Assembly: GCA_025363495.1 (NCBI GenBank)
Contig: JANYDR010000338.1
Location: 1-6,942, forward strand
From: Cyclobacteriaceae bacterium
Lineage (GTDB): Bacteria; Bacteroidota; Bacteroidia; Cytophagales; Cyclobacteriaceae
Reading direction: 5' to 3'
DNA length: 6,942 bases
Positions 1 to 6,402 of the stretch are shown one piece after another. Each line of letters begins with the position of its first letter. Position 1 is the stretch's first letter. Both the position numbers and the translations under genes were made by a program. A model generated the notes under the pieces. It was not told the DNA's origin, did no database searches, and worked only from the letters and a program-made list of their open reading frames with translations.

Positions 1-188
1 GAAAAATTCTGATCCTTATCGATTGCCTGATTCAACATGTCAAGAGCTTCTTTGTATTGACCACGAACGCGATAGTTATCCGCCTCGGTGTAAAGCTCAA
101 TGGCCTTTTTATTTTTAGTGCCTAGGGTTGGTTGTGCCTGGGAAGAGAGTGCTATTAGCGCCAGTATGAAAATAATTCCTTGTTTCAT
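1..188 (-). CDS. Exported TPR protein, N-terminal fragment (possibly of a PD40/OmpA-family protein)
   Basis: The ATG lies at 188-186 and the frame is open to the left edge, giving 62 codons; the C-terminal part is outside the window. Residues 1-18 form a signal peptide: a Lys at position 3, a hydrophobic stretch IIFILALIAL, and a signal peptidase I-like site SSQA before Gln19. Residues about 25-60 read as one tetratricopeptide repeat (AIELYTEADNYRVRGQYKEA, then a second helix ending in AIDKD). In Bacteroidota this N-terminus (signal peptide plus a TPR with an EADNYR.RGQY-like core) often begins large envelope proteins with PD40 beta-propeller and OmpA-like domains. That assignment is from memory of the family and cannot be tested here. 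A -7-like box sits just upstream at 194-201, so the gene probably has its own promoter rather than depending only on the pabC operon. The reading frame is secure; the product is only partly identified. Confidence 0.75.
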   Translation of the reverse strand, partial: MKQGIIFILALIALSSQAQPTLGTKNKKAIELYTEADNYRVRGQYKEALDMLNQAIDKDQNF

Positions 189-193
189 TAGCG

Positions 194-201
194 CGAAGGT
201 A
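194..201 (-). promoter_or_regulatory. Candidate -7 box for the TPR gene
   Basis: Read on the minus strand this is TACCTTCG, one mismatch from the Bacteroidota -7 consensus TAnnTTTG. Only five bases separate it from the ATG at 188, so the transcript would start at or very near the start codon. No clear -33 TTG is seen at the expected distance. Confidence 0.45.
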
Positions 202-260
202 CTATCGTTTGGCTGAACCTTTTTGTTTTTTTAACTAAACTTAACGATTTGAAATTCGAC

Positions 261-854
261 TCAAATAATATTAGACACATCAATCTCTGGCCCTTCATCT
301 AATAACATCGAATTAATCAGTTTAAATTTTTCAAATAGAGAAATTTGATTTGCCTTCATCACCATAATTTGAATCTTTCCATTATCAATCATTTGTTGCC
401 GCATCGTACCAGGAAGCAAACAAGTGGCCGGCGTAAACCACTCTTCCTTCCTTTTGAAAATTATATTCGCATACGAAGTGTCAGTCACTAATCCCTTTTT
501 AATAATCAGTACATCATCGCAGTGATCGCGCTTTTTAAAATGACTTTCGAGAATACCCCGATCATTAAATTTATGCTCATACGAAACCTCGTTATCGTGT
601 ATCATCTTCAATGAATGAACTTTTCTAACACCATACCGCTCAAACGCCATTTCTGTCAATTTCGTATCATAAATAATTCTGCATTTAAAAAGTCCGGTTG
701 CCGGCGCGGGCTGTTTCCTAAGAACCTCCACAAGATTAAAAGGGTTCTCAACGTGAAAGATGTCTTTCCATGCCCGCTGCATCCGCATTGTATGATATTG
801 GAGATTACAATACTCGCCATCCAATAGTCTTACTGTCTCAAATAACTGGCACAT
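261..854 (-). CDS. pabC: Aminotransferase class IV, 4-amino-4-deoxychorismate lyase-like (PabC)
   Basis: This is a PLP-dependent fold-type IV enzyme expected to split 4-amino-4-deoxychorismate into p-aminobenzoate and pyruvate, in the cytoplasm, for folate synthesis. I chose the ATG at 854 (MCQLFETV, 197 aa). An in-frame TTG four codons upstream (866) is possible, but 'MC.LFET' is how I remember short Bacteroidota homologues starting. Visible motifs, in ATG numbering: YHTMRMQRAW near 20-30; CRIIYD near 58; YEHKFNDR, whose Lys95 is the likely PLP-binding lysine; VTDTSYANIIF near 123-133; and FTPATCLLPGTMRQ near 140-153. All are standard class IV landmarks in order. It is shorter than E. coli PabC (about 269 aa), as in related Bacteroidota proteins. 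The start lies inside the end of pabB (17-nt overlap), which suggests translational coupling and supports PabC over a branched-chain or D-amino-acid aminotransferase. No clear terminator follows the stop. Confidence 0.88.
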   Translation of the reverse strand: MCQLFETVRLLDGEYCNLQYHTMRMQRAWKDIFHVENPFNLVEVLRKQPAPATGLFKCRIIYDTKLTEMAFERYGVRKVHSLKMIHDNEVSYEHKFNDRGILESHFKKRDHCDDVLIIKKGLVTDTSYANIIFKRKEEWFTPATCLLPGTMRQQMIDNGKIQIMVMKANQISLFEKFKLINSMLLDEGPEIDVSNII

Positions 855-1806
855 AGATTTTTTCAATAGCCTCTTCGTACTCTTTTTTTGGTTGGCTCAT
901 TGCGGTTATACCTCCACCACTACGATAGTACAATGAGCCATCTATATTTTCAATAAACCGGATCATTACAGCACTATCTACTGTAAAGCCATCGAAATAG
1001 CCACATACTCCGGTATAAAACCCTCGCTTCTCTCCTTCAGCATTGCTGATAATTTCAAGTGTTTTGGCTTTGGGTGCTCCGCTTACTGAACCCGCTGGCA
1101 AAAGTGTTACAATAATATCTCCAATACGACTCCAGTAATCACCTTCAAGGCGACCGGTTATTTTGGAACTTACCTGTAGAAGAGTTTTACCACTTGTCTT
1201 TACCTCCTCTATATAACGGAAGCTCGCTACTTCTACATGATTTGCAACATGACTTAAATCATTGCGTATGAGGTCAACAATAGTTACATGTTCAGAAAGC
1301 TCTTTCCGATCATTCAGAATCACTTCTCTCGCATTAGGAAATGCCGCATCAATTGTTCCTTTCATGGGGAAAGAGAAAATTTTATTGTTCCTGATTTGAA
1401 TAAATGGTTCAGGCGAAAAAATGATAAACCTGTTTTTAAAAAACAACTTGTAACGGGCCTGAGCAATTTGAAATAATTCTTTCAGATTCAGGTGAGTTTT
1501 TAATTCAGTACGAACGGTTAAGTTGGCAAGAAAAGAGTCGCCGCGATTCAGATGAATCATTACTTTGTCGAAACGTTCTTTATATTTTTCAAATGAAATT
1601 GGATTCTTGTCAAGGACCGGGCGTGACTTTTGAGATTGATCTTTCACATTTGTAAATCCCTGGAAATTGTAGCGAATGGCTTTTGGATCAATCTCACTTA
1701 ACGGCGAAGCAAACGCATCCTCCATTTCAAAGTCAATTACAAACAGAAAAGGAGTCCGCTTTCTCCCCAGACTGTTCAACACACTAGTAAATTCCACTCG
1801 ATTCAC
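838..1806 (-). CDS. pabB: Aminodeoxychorismate synthase component I (PabB)
   Basis: PabB aminates chorismate to 4-amino-4-deoxychorismate, the step before PabC. The 322-aa product is essentially the chorismate-binding domain alone, lacking most of the N-terminal region of the about 450-aa E. coli enzyme; compact forms like this are common in Bacteroidota. Motifs: FLFVIDFE near 20-27; GDSFLANLT 89-97; SPEPFI 131-136; FPMKGTI 146-152; EHVTIVDLIRNDL 172-184; GSVSGAPKAKT 239-249; GFYTGVCGYFDG 262-273; RSGGGITAMS 295-304, then EYEE. Lys149 in the MKGT motif matches the nucleophilic lysine of PabB; anthranilate synthase TrpE has Ala there (PIAGT), which decides the call. The start is a GTG, 12 nt after the queE stop and in the same frame as queE, with only a weak purine-rich stretch before it. 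Because of the GTG the exact start is less certain than the product. The amidotransferase partner PabA/TrpG is not in the window. Confidence 0.93.
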   Translation of the reverse strand: MNRVEFTSVLNSLGRKRTPFLFVIDFEMEDAFASPLSEIDPKAIRYNFQGFTNVKDQSQKSRPVLDKNPISFEKYKERFDKVMIHLNRGDSFLANLTVRTELKTHLNLKELFQIAQARYKLFFKNRFIIFSPEPFIQIRNNKIFSFPMKGTIDAAFPNAREVILNDRKELSEHVTIVDLIRNDLSHVANHVEVASFRYIEEVKTSGKTLLQVSSKITGRLEGDYWSRIGDIIVTLLPAGSVSGAPKAKTLEIISNAEGEKRGFYTGVCGYFDGFTVDSAVMIRFIENIDGSLYYRSGGGITAMSQPKKEYEEAIEKIYVPVI

Positions 1807-1818
1807 CTGCTGAAAAGC

Positions 1819-2451
1819 TTATGGAATATTCATGTACTTGTGTACCTGAAGGGATATTCTCCACTGTGGATGGTTTTTTACATACTCTATAATAAGGGGC
1901 AGCATTTCTTTTTCTTTCGACCACTCTGGCTGCAAAAATAGAACGCATGACTCCTGAACTTTTGCTGCTTCCTTTTCCGCCCACTCAAAATCACTTTTAT
2001 TAAAGACAATGATTTTCAATTCATGCGCCAATGGATATACAGACGAATGTGGCGCCTTGAATTTTTTTGGCGACAGGCAAACCCAATCCCAATTGCCGGT
2101 AAGACGATAAGCTCCTGACGTCTCGATATGTGTACGAAGGCCTGACGATTTTAATTCTTTAGTAAGAGCTAATAAATCATACATTGTTGGCTCACCACCG
2201 GTAATCACGGCTAATGGTGCTCCGGATTGTTTTGCCTTGAGAGCCATAGATTCAACGCTAACGTTAGGATGCGCATCGACTGGCCACGATTCTTTCACGT
2301 CACACCACACGCAACCAACATCACAACCTCCAAGGCGAATAAAGTATGCAGCATTGCCTTGGTAAGACCCTTCACCCTGAATAGTATAAAAGTCTTCCAT
2401 AAGAGGAAGAGTTGCGTTCAAAGATTGAGAGTTCAAAAGCACAGGTTTCAA
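1819..2451 (-). CDS. queE: 7-carboxy-7-deazaguanine synthase (QueE), radical SAM
   Basis: QueE converts 6-carboxy-5,6,7,8-tetrahydropterin to 7-carboxy-7-deazaguanine, an intermediate on the way to preQ0 and queuosine in tRNA, using a 4Fe-4S cluster and S-adenosylmethionine. In the 210-aa reading the diagnostic parts are FYTIQGEG 21-28; the cluster motif C43-x3-C47-x2-C50 inside GGCDVGCVWCDVKESW; the SAM-binding TGGEP 84-88; HIETSG 108-113; CLSPKK 125-130; and a C-terminal LQVHKYMNIP. The CX3CX2C spacing and flanking residues are the QueE signature, distinct from pyruvate formate-lyase activases and NrdG. The start is uncertain: the frame opens after an in-frame TAA with a run of eight A and then TTG at 2451. 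A GTG (2442) or the ATG at 2400 (MEDFYT) are alternatives; the ATG would remove residues that normally form the first strand, so I favour the upstream start. It sits between folD and pabB. Confidence 0.93.
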   Translation of the reverse strand: MKPVLLNSQSLNATLPLMEDFYTIQGEGSYQGNAAYFIRLGGCDVGCVWCDVKESWPVDAHPNVSVESMALKAKQSGAPLAVITGGEPTMYDLLALTKELKSSGLRTHIETSGAYRLTGNWDWVCLSPKKFKAPHSSVYPLAHELKIIVFNKSDFEWAEKEAAKVQESCVLFLQPEWSKEKEMLPLIIEYVKNHPQWRISLQVHKYMNIP

Positions 2452-2513
2452 TTTTTTTTAATCGACGTTTCCGAGTCAATGAAGAATGAAAGGATGAAAA
2501 ACTGGTTTACGGT

Positions 2514-3401
2514 TTAAGGGTGACGGAGTTCTGTGGCACGAAGCGTATTTAACAACAAGGATGCTATTGTCATCGGTCCAACACCACCGGGAACAGGTGT
2601 AATAAATGAAGTCTTCGGAGCAACACTCTTGAAATCCACATCACCTTTGATGCTAAATCCATTTGGCTTGGACGGATCGTCTACCTTAGTCGTACCAATA
2701 TCAATAACAACAGCCCCTTCTTTCACCATTTCAGCAGTGATCAGTCCGGGCTTTCCAACGGCTACTAATAAGATATCCGCGTTGCGTGTGTACTGTTCTA
2801 AATTCTCTGTGTATTTATTGCAGATAGTCACCGTTGCTCTTCCTTGCTCCACAAGCATCATGCTCAATGGCGCTCCGGCAATCCGGCTCGCTCCCACCAC
2901 TACGCAATGCTTGCCTTCTGTTTTAATGTCATAGCGTCGAAGTAACTCCATAACGCCAAAAGGCGTAGCGGGCATCAGCAATGGCACTTTTGAGATAATA
3001 CTTCCAAAGTTCCGGTTCGTAAATCCGTCTACATCTTTATCAGGACGGATTTTATCAGTGATTCTTTCTACCGAGATATGCGGAGGCAAGGGCAACTGCA
3101 CAATGAATCCATCGACATCTTCGTCATTGTTTACATGAGTGATATGCTTGCTCAGTTTTTCCTCAGAGATTGTATCGGCAAAGCGCATCATTGTGTAATG
3201 AAAGCCAGCTTCTTTGCACGCTTTCACTTTATTATCGACATATGTTTGACTTGCGCCATCATCTCCTACAAGAATAAAAGCAAGATGTGGAATTTTCTTT
3301 CCTGCTAGCTTTCGCTCCGCAACCTTCAGCCTGATCTCCTGCTTAATTTCTGTGGCTACTTTACGGCCATCGATAAGAGTATATGTCTTCGTATCAGTCA
3401 T
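2514..3401 (-). CDS. folD: Bifunctional methylene-tetrahydrofolate dehydrogenase / methenyl-tetrahydrofolate cyclohydrolase (FolD)
   Basis: FolD interconverts 5,10-methylene-, 5,10-methenyl- and 10-formyl-tetrahydrofolate, feeding purine and formyl-methionine synthesis. I chose the ATG at 3401 (MTDTKTYTLIDG, 295 aa) over an in-frame TTG three codons upstream; it lies 12 nt after the lepA stop. Motifs in ATG numbering: the catalytic stretch QTYVDNKVKAC with Tyr54 and Lys58; DGFIVQLPLPPHI near 97-109; PDKDVDGF near 120-127; PATPFG near 145-150; the nucleotide-binding loop VVVGASRIAGAP near 167-178; GDVDF; and TPVPGGVGPMT near 268-278. Length and motif order are normal, and no catalytic residue I can check is missing. 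The loop reads GAS, like the E. coli enzyme, rather than the GRS seen in many others, whose Arg helps hold the NADP phosphate; cofactor preference is therefore open. Its lepA-folD-queE-pabBC setting fits a folate role. Confidence 0.96.
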   Translation of the reverse strand: MTDTKTYTLIDGRKVATEIKQEIRLKVAERKLAGKKIPHLAFILVGDDGASQTYVDNKVKACKEAGFHYTMMRFADTISEEKLSKHITHVNNDEDVDGFIVQLPLPPHISVERITDKIRPDKDVDGFTNRNFGSIISKVPLLMPATPFGVMELLRRYDIKTEGKHCVVVGASRIAGAPLSMMLVEQGRATVTICNKYTENLEQYTRNADILLVAVGKPGLITAEMVKEGAVVIDIGTTKVDDPSKPNGFSIKGDVDFKSVAPKTSFITPVPGGVGPMTIASLLLNTLRATELRHP

Positions 3402-3413
3402 TACAAACAAAAA

Positions 3414-5201
3414 TTATTGATCCAATTTCAATACTGCCATGAAAGCTTCCTGGGGGATCTCAACATTTCCCACCTGGCGCATGCGCTTCTTACCCTTCTT
3501 TTGTTTTTCTAACAATTTGCGCTTACGCGAAATATCACCACCATAACATTTTGCTAACACGTTCTTTCTCATGGCACTCACAGTCTCACGGGCAATGATC
3601 TTCTGACCGATCGTTGCCTGAATGGCCACTTCAAACATATGCCGCGGAATAAGTTCTTTCAATTTTTCACAAAGTCTTCTTCCCCAATCGTATGCTTTCG
3701 CGCGATGAACAATTGCAGAAAGAGCATCTACCTTATCACCATTCAATTGAACATCCAATTTTACCATGTCCGACTCACGGTAACCGATAAGGTGATAATC
3801 TAACGAAGCATAACCGCGTGATATCGTTTTTAATTTATCAAAGAAGTCAAATACAATTTCCGCCAATGGCATTTCAAAGCTCAGTTCAACACGATCAGAA
3901 GTGAGGTATACCTGATTCTTGATAATCCCACGCTTATCCATACATAAACCAATGATAGCTCCTATGTACTCAGACTTCGAAATGATCTGGGCAGTAATGT
4001 AAGGCTCTTCAATGACGTCCATTGTAGTTGGGTCCGGCATTTCTGAAGGAGCGTTGATCTCGATCATAGTCCCATTCGTAAGCAAAGCCTTGAACTTTAC
4101 TGAAGGCACTGTTGTGATCACGGTCATGTTAAATTCCCGTTCGAGGCGTTCCTGTATGATCTCCATGTGGAGCATTCCAAGAAATCCGCAACGAAATCCA
4201 AAACCAAGAGCGGCTGAAGTTTCAGGCTCCCATACCAATGACGCATCGTTAAGCTGAAGTTTTTCCATGGAAGCACGAAGCTCTTCAAATTCATGTGTGT
4301 CCACAGGATAGATACCGGCAAACACCATTGGCTTCACGTCTTCAAAACCTCTGATGGCCTCACCGGGATTACTTACCAGTGTAATTGTATCTCCAACTTT
4401 TACTTCTTTCGCAACTTTAATTCCAGAAATAAGATAACCAACGTTACCAACACTGATTTCATTTCGTGGTTGTTTTTCCAATTTCAAAACACCAATTTCA
4501 TCCGCACCGTATACTTTGTCAGCATTTACAAATTTGATCAAATCATTCTTTTTGATTGTGCCATTGAATACTCGGAAATAAACTTCAATTCCGCGAAAAG
4601 AATTAAACACTGAATCAAAAATCATTGCCTGAAGCGGAGCTTTGGGATCTCCTTTAGGCTGAGGCACGCGCGCAACCACAGCTTTTAAAATATCTTCAAT
4701 ACCGATGCCTTCTTTTGCGCTGGCATGAATCACAGTACTTCGGTCGCAGCCAATCAGCTCCACAATCTGATCAGTGACTTCTTCCGGCATCGCTGATGGA
4801 AGATCGATCTTATTTAACACCGGGATAATCTCGAGATTATGATCCAGTGCAAGGTAAAGGTTGGAAATCGTTTGAGCCTGTATACCCTGCGCAGCGTCAA
4901 CGATCAGCAAAGCTCCTTCACAAGCTGCAATAGAGCGGGAAACCTCATAAGAAAAGTCGACGTGACCAGGTGTGTCGATCAGATTAAGCGTGTATTCAAC
5001 GCCGTCAAGTTTATAGTTCATTTGGATAGCGTGGGACTTGATTGTGATGCCCTTTTCACGCTCCAAATCCATATTATCAAGAACCTGTGCCTGCATATCC
5101 CGACCAGAGACCGTTCCGGTAAACTCTAAAAGCCGGTCCGCCAATGTACTTTTCCCGTGATCTATATGCGCGATGATGCAAAAATTGCGAATGTTCTCCA
5201 T
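3414..5201 (-). CDS. lepA: Translation elongation factor 4 (LepA), ribosome-associated GTPase
   Basis: LepA/EF4 is a ribosome-binding GTPase related to EF-G, proposed to act in initiation or in rescue or back-translocation of stalled ribosomes. The 595-aa length is normal for the family. G motifs: G1 at 12-19 (HIDHGKST), switch I/G2 GITIK 51-55, G3 DTPGHVDF 76-83, G4 NKID 130-133, G5 SAKEG from 161. Further on are the beta-barrel domain II, the GFRCGFLGMLHMEI stretch of the EF-G-like domain III, and the LepA-specific C-terminal domain, which is Lys/Arg-rich (GGDISRKRKLLEKQKKGKKR) and ends in EAFMAVLKLDQ. The absence of an EF-G domain IV and presence of this tail separate it from EF-G, TypA and PrfC. 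The ATG at 5201 is well placed before MENIRNFCIIAH. A -7 box lies 31 nt upstream, making this the first gene of the five-gene unit. Confidence 0.98.
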   Translation of the reverse strand: MENIRNFCIIAHIDHGKSTLADRLLEFTGTVSGRDMQAQVLDNMDLEREKGITIKSHAIQMNYKLDGVEYTLNLIDTPGHVDFSYEVSRSIAACEGALLIVDAAQGIQAQTISNLYLALDHNLEIIPVLNKIDLPSAMPEEVTDQIVELIGCDRSTVIHASAKEGIGIEDILKAVVARVPQPKGDPKAPLQAMIFDSVFNSFRGIEVYFRVFNGTIKKNDLIKFVNADKVYGADEIGVLKLEKQPRNEISVGNVGYLISGIKVAKEVKVGDTITLVSNPGEAIRGFEDVKPMVFAGIYPVDTHEFEELRASMEKLQLNDASLVWEPETSAALGFGFRCGFLGMLHMEIIQERLEREFNMTVITTVPSVKFKALLTNGTMIEINAPSEMPDPTTMDVIEEPYITAQIISKSEYIGAIIGLCMDKRGIIKNQVYLTSDRVELSFEMPLAEIVFDFFDKLKTISRGYASLDYHLIGYRESDMVKLDVQLNGDKVDALSAIVHRAKAYDWGRRLCEKLKELIPRHMFEVAIQATIGQKIIARETVSAMRKNVLAKCYGGDISRKRKLLEKQKKGKKRMRQVGNVEIPQEAFMAVLKLDQ

Positions 5202-5232
5202 GCCCGTGATGCTGTCCTGATTTTTAAGGGCA

Positions 5233-5240
5233 CAAAGGTA
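5233..5240 (-). promoter_or_regulatory. -7 promoter box upstream of lepA
   Basis: On the minus strand this reads TACCTTTG, an exact match to the Bacteroidota -7 consensus TAnnTTTG, followed by TGCCC. It would place transcription start around 5226-5229 and give a leader of about 25-30 nt before the lepA ATG. I see no good TTG at the -33 position. It is the best candidate promoter for lepA-folD-queE-pabB-pabC. Confidence 0.65.
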
Positions 5241-5262
5241 GGGATAAATGTTGTAGGAAGCC

Positions 5263-5297
5263 GGTTTTTCGGCGACTCCAGGCGAGGTTTTTCAGCG
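5263..5297. repeat. Imperfect 12-nt direct repeat, 23-bp period
   Basis: The plus-strand copies are ggtttttcggcg at 5263-5274 and ggtttttcagcg at 5286-5297, matching at 11 of 12 positions and starting 23 bp apart, roughly two helical turns. Both lie just upstream of the lepA -7 box, and the second runs into the palindrome at 5290-5303. This could be a paired binding site or a chance duplication. Confidence 0.5.
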
Positions 5298-5303
5298 CTG
5301 AAA
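5290..5303. repeat. Perfect 14-bp palindrome in the lepA divergent intergenic region
   Basis: TTTCAGCGCTGAAA is a perfect inverted repeat with no spacer, centred between 5296 and 5297. It sits about 50 bp upstream of the lepA -7 box and about 75 bp upstream of the -7-like box of the divergent gene. No T-tract follows closely enough for a terminator, and there is no loop, so a dimeric-protein operator is more natural than an RNA hairpin; that role is inference only. Confidence 0.5.
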
Positions 5304-5328
5304 TGTCATTGCTACTGCCAGGGGATCC

Positions 5329-5356
5329 GGTAACTGGCAACCGGCAACCGGTAACA
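5329..5356. repeat. Heptanucleotide tandem repeat, four copies
   Basis: Four consecutive 7-bp units fit the consensus GGYAACN: the inner two are identical (ggcaacc) and the outer two begin ggtaac. The array contrasts with the AT-rich DNA that follows and lies just upstream of the -7-like box of the 5425 gene. I recall similar heptamer arrays in intergenic DNA of some Bacteroidota, but cannot verify that here. Confidence 0.65.
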
Positions 5357-5376
5357 AACACAAAGTATTAAATTGT

Positions 5377-5384
5377 TAAATTTG
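5377..5384 (+). promoter_or_regulatory. Candidate -7 box for the isomerase-like gene
   Basis: TAAATTTG matches TAnnTTTG exactly and lies 40 nt upstream of the ATG at 5425, giving a leader of about 35 nt. The region is AT-rich, so a chance match is possible, and no -33 TTG is seen at the normal spacing. Confidence 0.45.
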
Positions 5385-5424
5385 ATTACCCTGCTGTTTC
5401 CTAAATCTAAAAAAACCCGACACC

Positions 5425-6402
5425 ATGCAACGACGAATATTTCTTCAGAATTCCACTCGTGCTTTAATGGCGCTCCCATTTCTGGAACTGGCGTGTTCAA
5501 AAAAGGCGACTGAGCAAAGTGTAACCGAACCTCTCAAGCTTGGAATGCAATTGTATTCAATCGCTACTTTACTGTCAGAAAATTTTCAGGAAACTATAAA
5601 AACGCTTGCAAAAAAAGGCTATAAAAAACTGGAGTTTGCAGGACCTTATTATTTCAGCTCCCAGGAGGAGCGCGACAATAGTATCATGTTAAAGTTTTTG
5701 GGATTGAAAGGCTCGGGTTATTATGATCTTAAACCCACAGAGCTGAGAAAATTTTTGGACGATCTGGGACTTGAAGCACCATCTGCTCATATCTCAATGC
5801 AGTCACTCGACGAAAATATTGAAGAAGCTATTAATGCTGCGCAAATAGTGGGGCATCAATATATTATTTGTCCTATGATCGTTACGTCTTCCATTGATGA
5901 GTATAAGGCAATGGCCGACAAATTCAATGTGATCGGTGAAGCCTGTGCTAAAGAAGGAATTCGTTTTGGCTATCACAACCACTCATTGGAATTTGGTGCG
6001 CGATCAGGTGAAATACCAATGGAAGTATTGCTGAAGCGAACCGACGAAAGTCTTGTCAGCTTTGAACTGGATGTATTCTGGACGACCGTTGCAGGGATCG
6101 ATGCAATAAAGTACATGAACGACTACCCAGGAAGGTTTCATCTAATGCACCTTAAAGACATGACAGTTAAAATGGATAAGCCAGATACTGACTGGCAGAC
6201 ATTCACTGATCCAAAAAAAGCACAAGCCATGTTTGCACTGGAAGCGAATGTCGGGGAAGGCGTTATTGATTATAAAAAAATAATTGCTGCCGGTCAGCAG
6301 GCTGGCATCAGACATTTCTTTACGGAGCGTGATTTCCCGACTGATCCGGCAGCGTTTATAAAGAAAAGCTTTGATAACGTTGCAGTAATGATGAAGGTTT
6401 AA
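5425..6402 (+). CDS. Exported sugar phosphate isomerase/epimerase-family TIM-barrel protein
   Basis: This 325-aa protein belongs to the xylose isomerase-like TIM-barrel group (AP endonuclease family 2 superfamily). The barrel starts near residue 38 (LKLGMQLYS). Likely metal-site and active-site landmarks are YHNHSLEF 183-190, FELDVFW 213-219, HLMHLKDM 239-246 and FFTERDF 298-304; the acidic and His residues (His186, Glu214, Asp216, His242, Glu301) are in the usual order for a divalent-metal isomerase. The N-terminus is an export signal: RRIFLQ at 3-8 resembles a twin-arginine motif, then a hydrophobic stretch to Cys24 (LELAC), which could be a lipoprotein cysteine although Glu at -3 is not canonical. 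Mature protein probably starts near Cys24 with a short Ser/Lys/Glu linker. Bacteroidota carry many such exported paralogues, often with sugar oxidoreductases, but no catabolic partner is seen here, so the substrate is unknown. It is transcribed divergently from lepA. Confidence 0.88.
   Translation: MQRRIFLQNSTRALMALPFLELACSKKATEQSVTEPLKLGMQLYSIATLLSENFQETIKTLAKKGYKKLEFAGPYYFSSQEERDNSIMLKFLGLKGSGYYDLKPTELRKFLDDLGLEAPSAHISMQSLDENIEEAINAAQIVGHQYIICPMIVTSSIDEYKAMADKFNVIGEACAKEGIRFGYHNHSLEFGARSGEIPMEVLLKRTDESLVSFELDVFWTTVAGIDAIKYMNDYPGRFHLMHLKDMTVKMDKPDTDWQTFTDPKKAQAMFALEANVGEGVIDYKKIIAAGQQAGIRHFFTERDFPTDPAAFIKKSFDNVAVMMKV

Noticed and set aside
209..234. T-rich run with a short GG/CC pairing, resembling a plus-strand terminator
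   Set aside because: The stem is only about two pairs and no plus-strand gene ends upstream; on the minus strand the run is A-rich, so it cannot end the pabC transcript either.
838..1806. Anthranilate synthase TrpE as the identity of this gene
   Set aside because: The key motif is MKGT with Lys149, as in PabB, and not the Ala of TrpE; the adjoining pabC also fits PabB.
2227..2934. Long open frames on the plus strand opposite queE and folD
   Set aside because: They lie antisense to genes with complete conserved motifs and show no recognisable domains or sensible starts.
5260..5273. Small hairpin GCCG-GTTTTT-CGGC
   Set aside because: The four-pair stem with no following T-tract is too weak to call a terminator or regulatory RNA.
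5202..5424. A riboswitch or small RNA upstream of lepA or the isomerase-like gene
   Set aside because: The leaders predicted from the -7 boxes are only about 25-35 nt, and no extended paired structure is seen.
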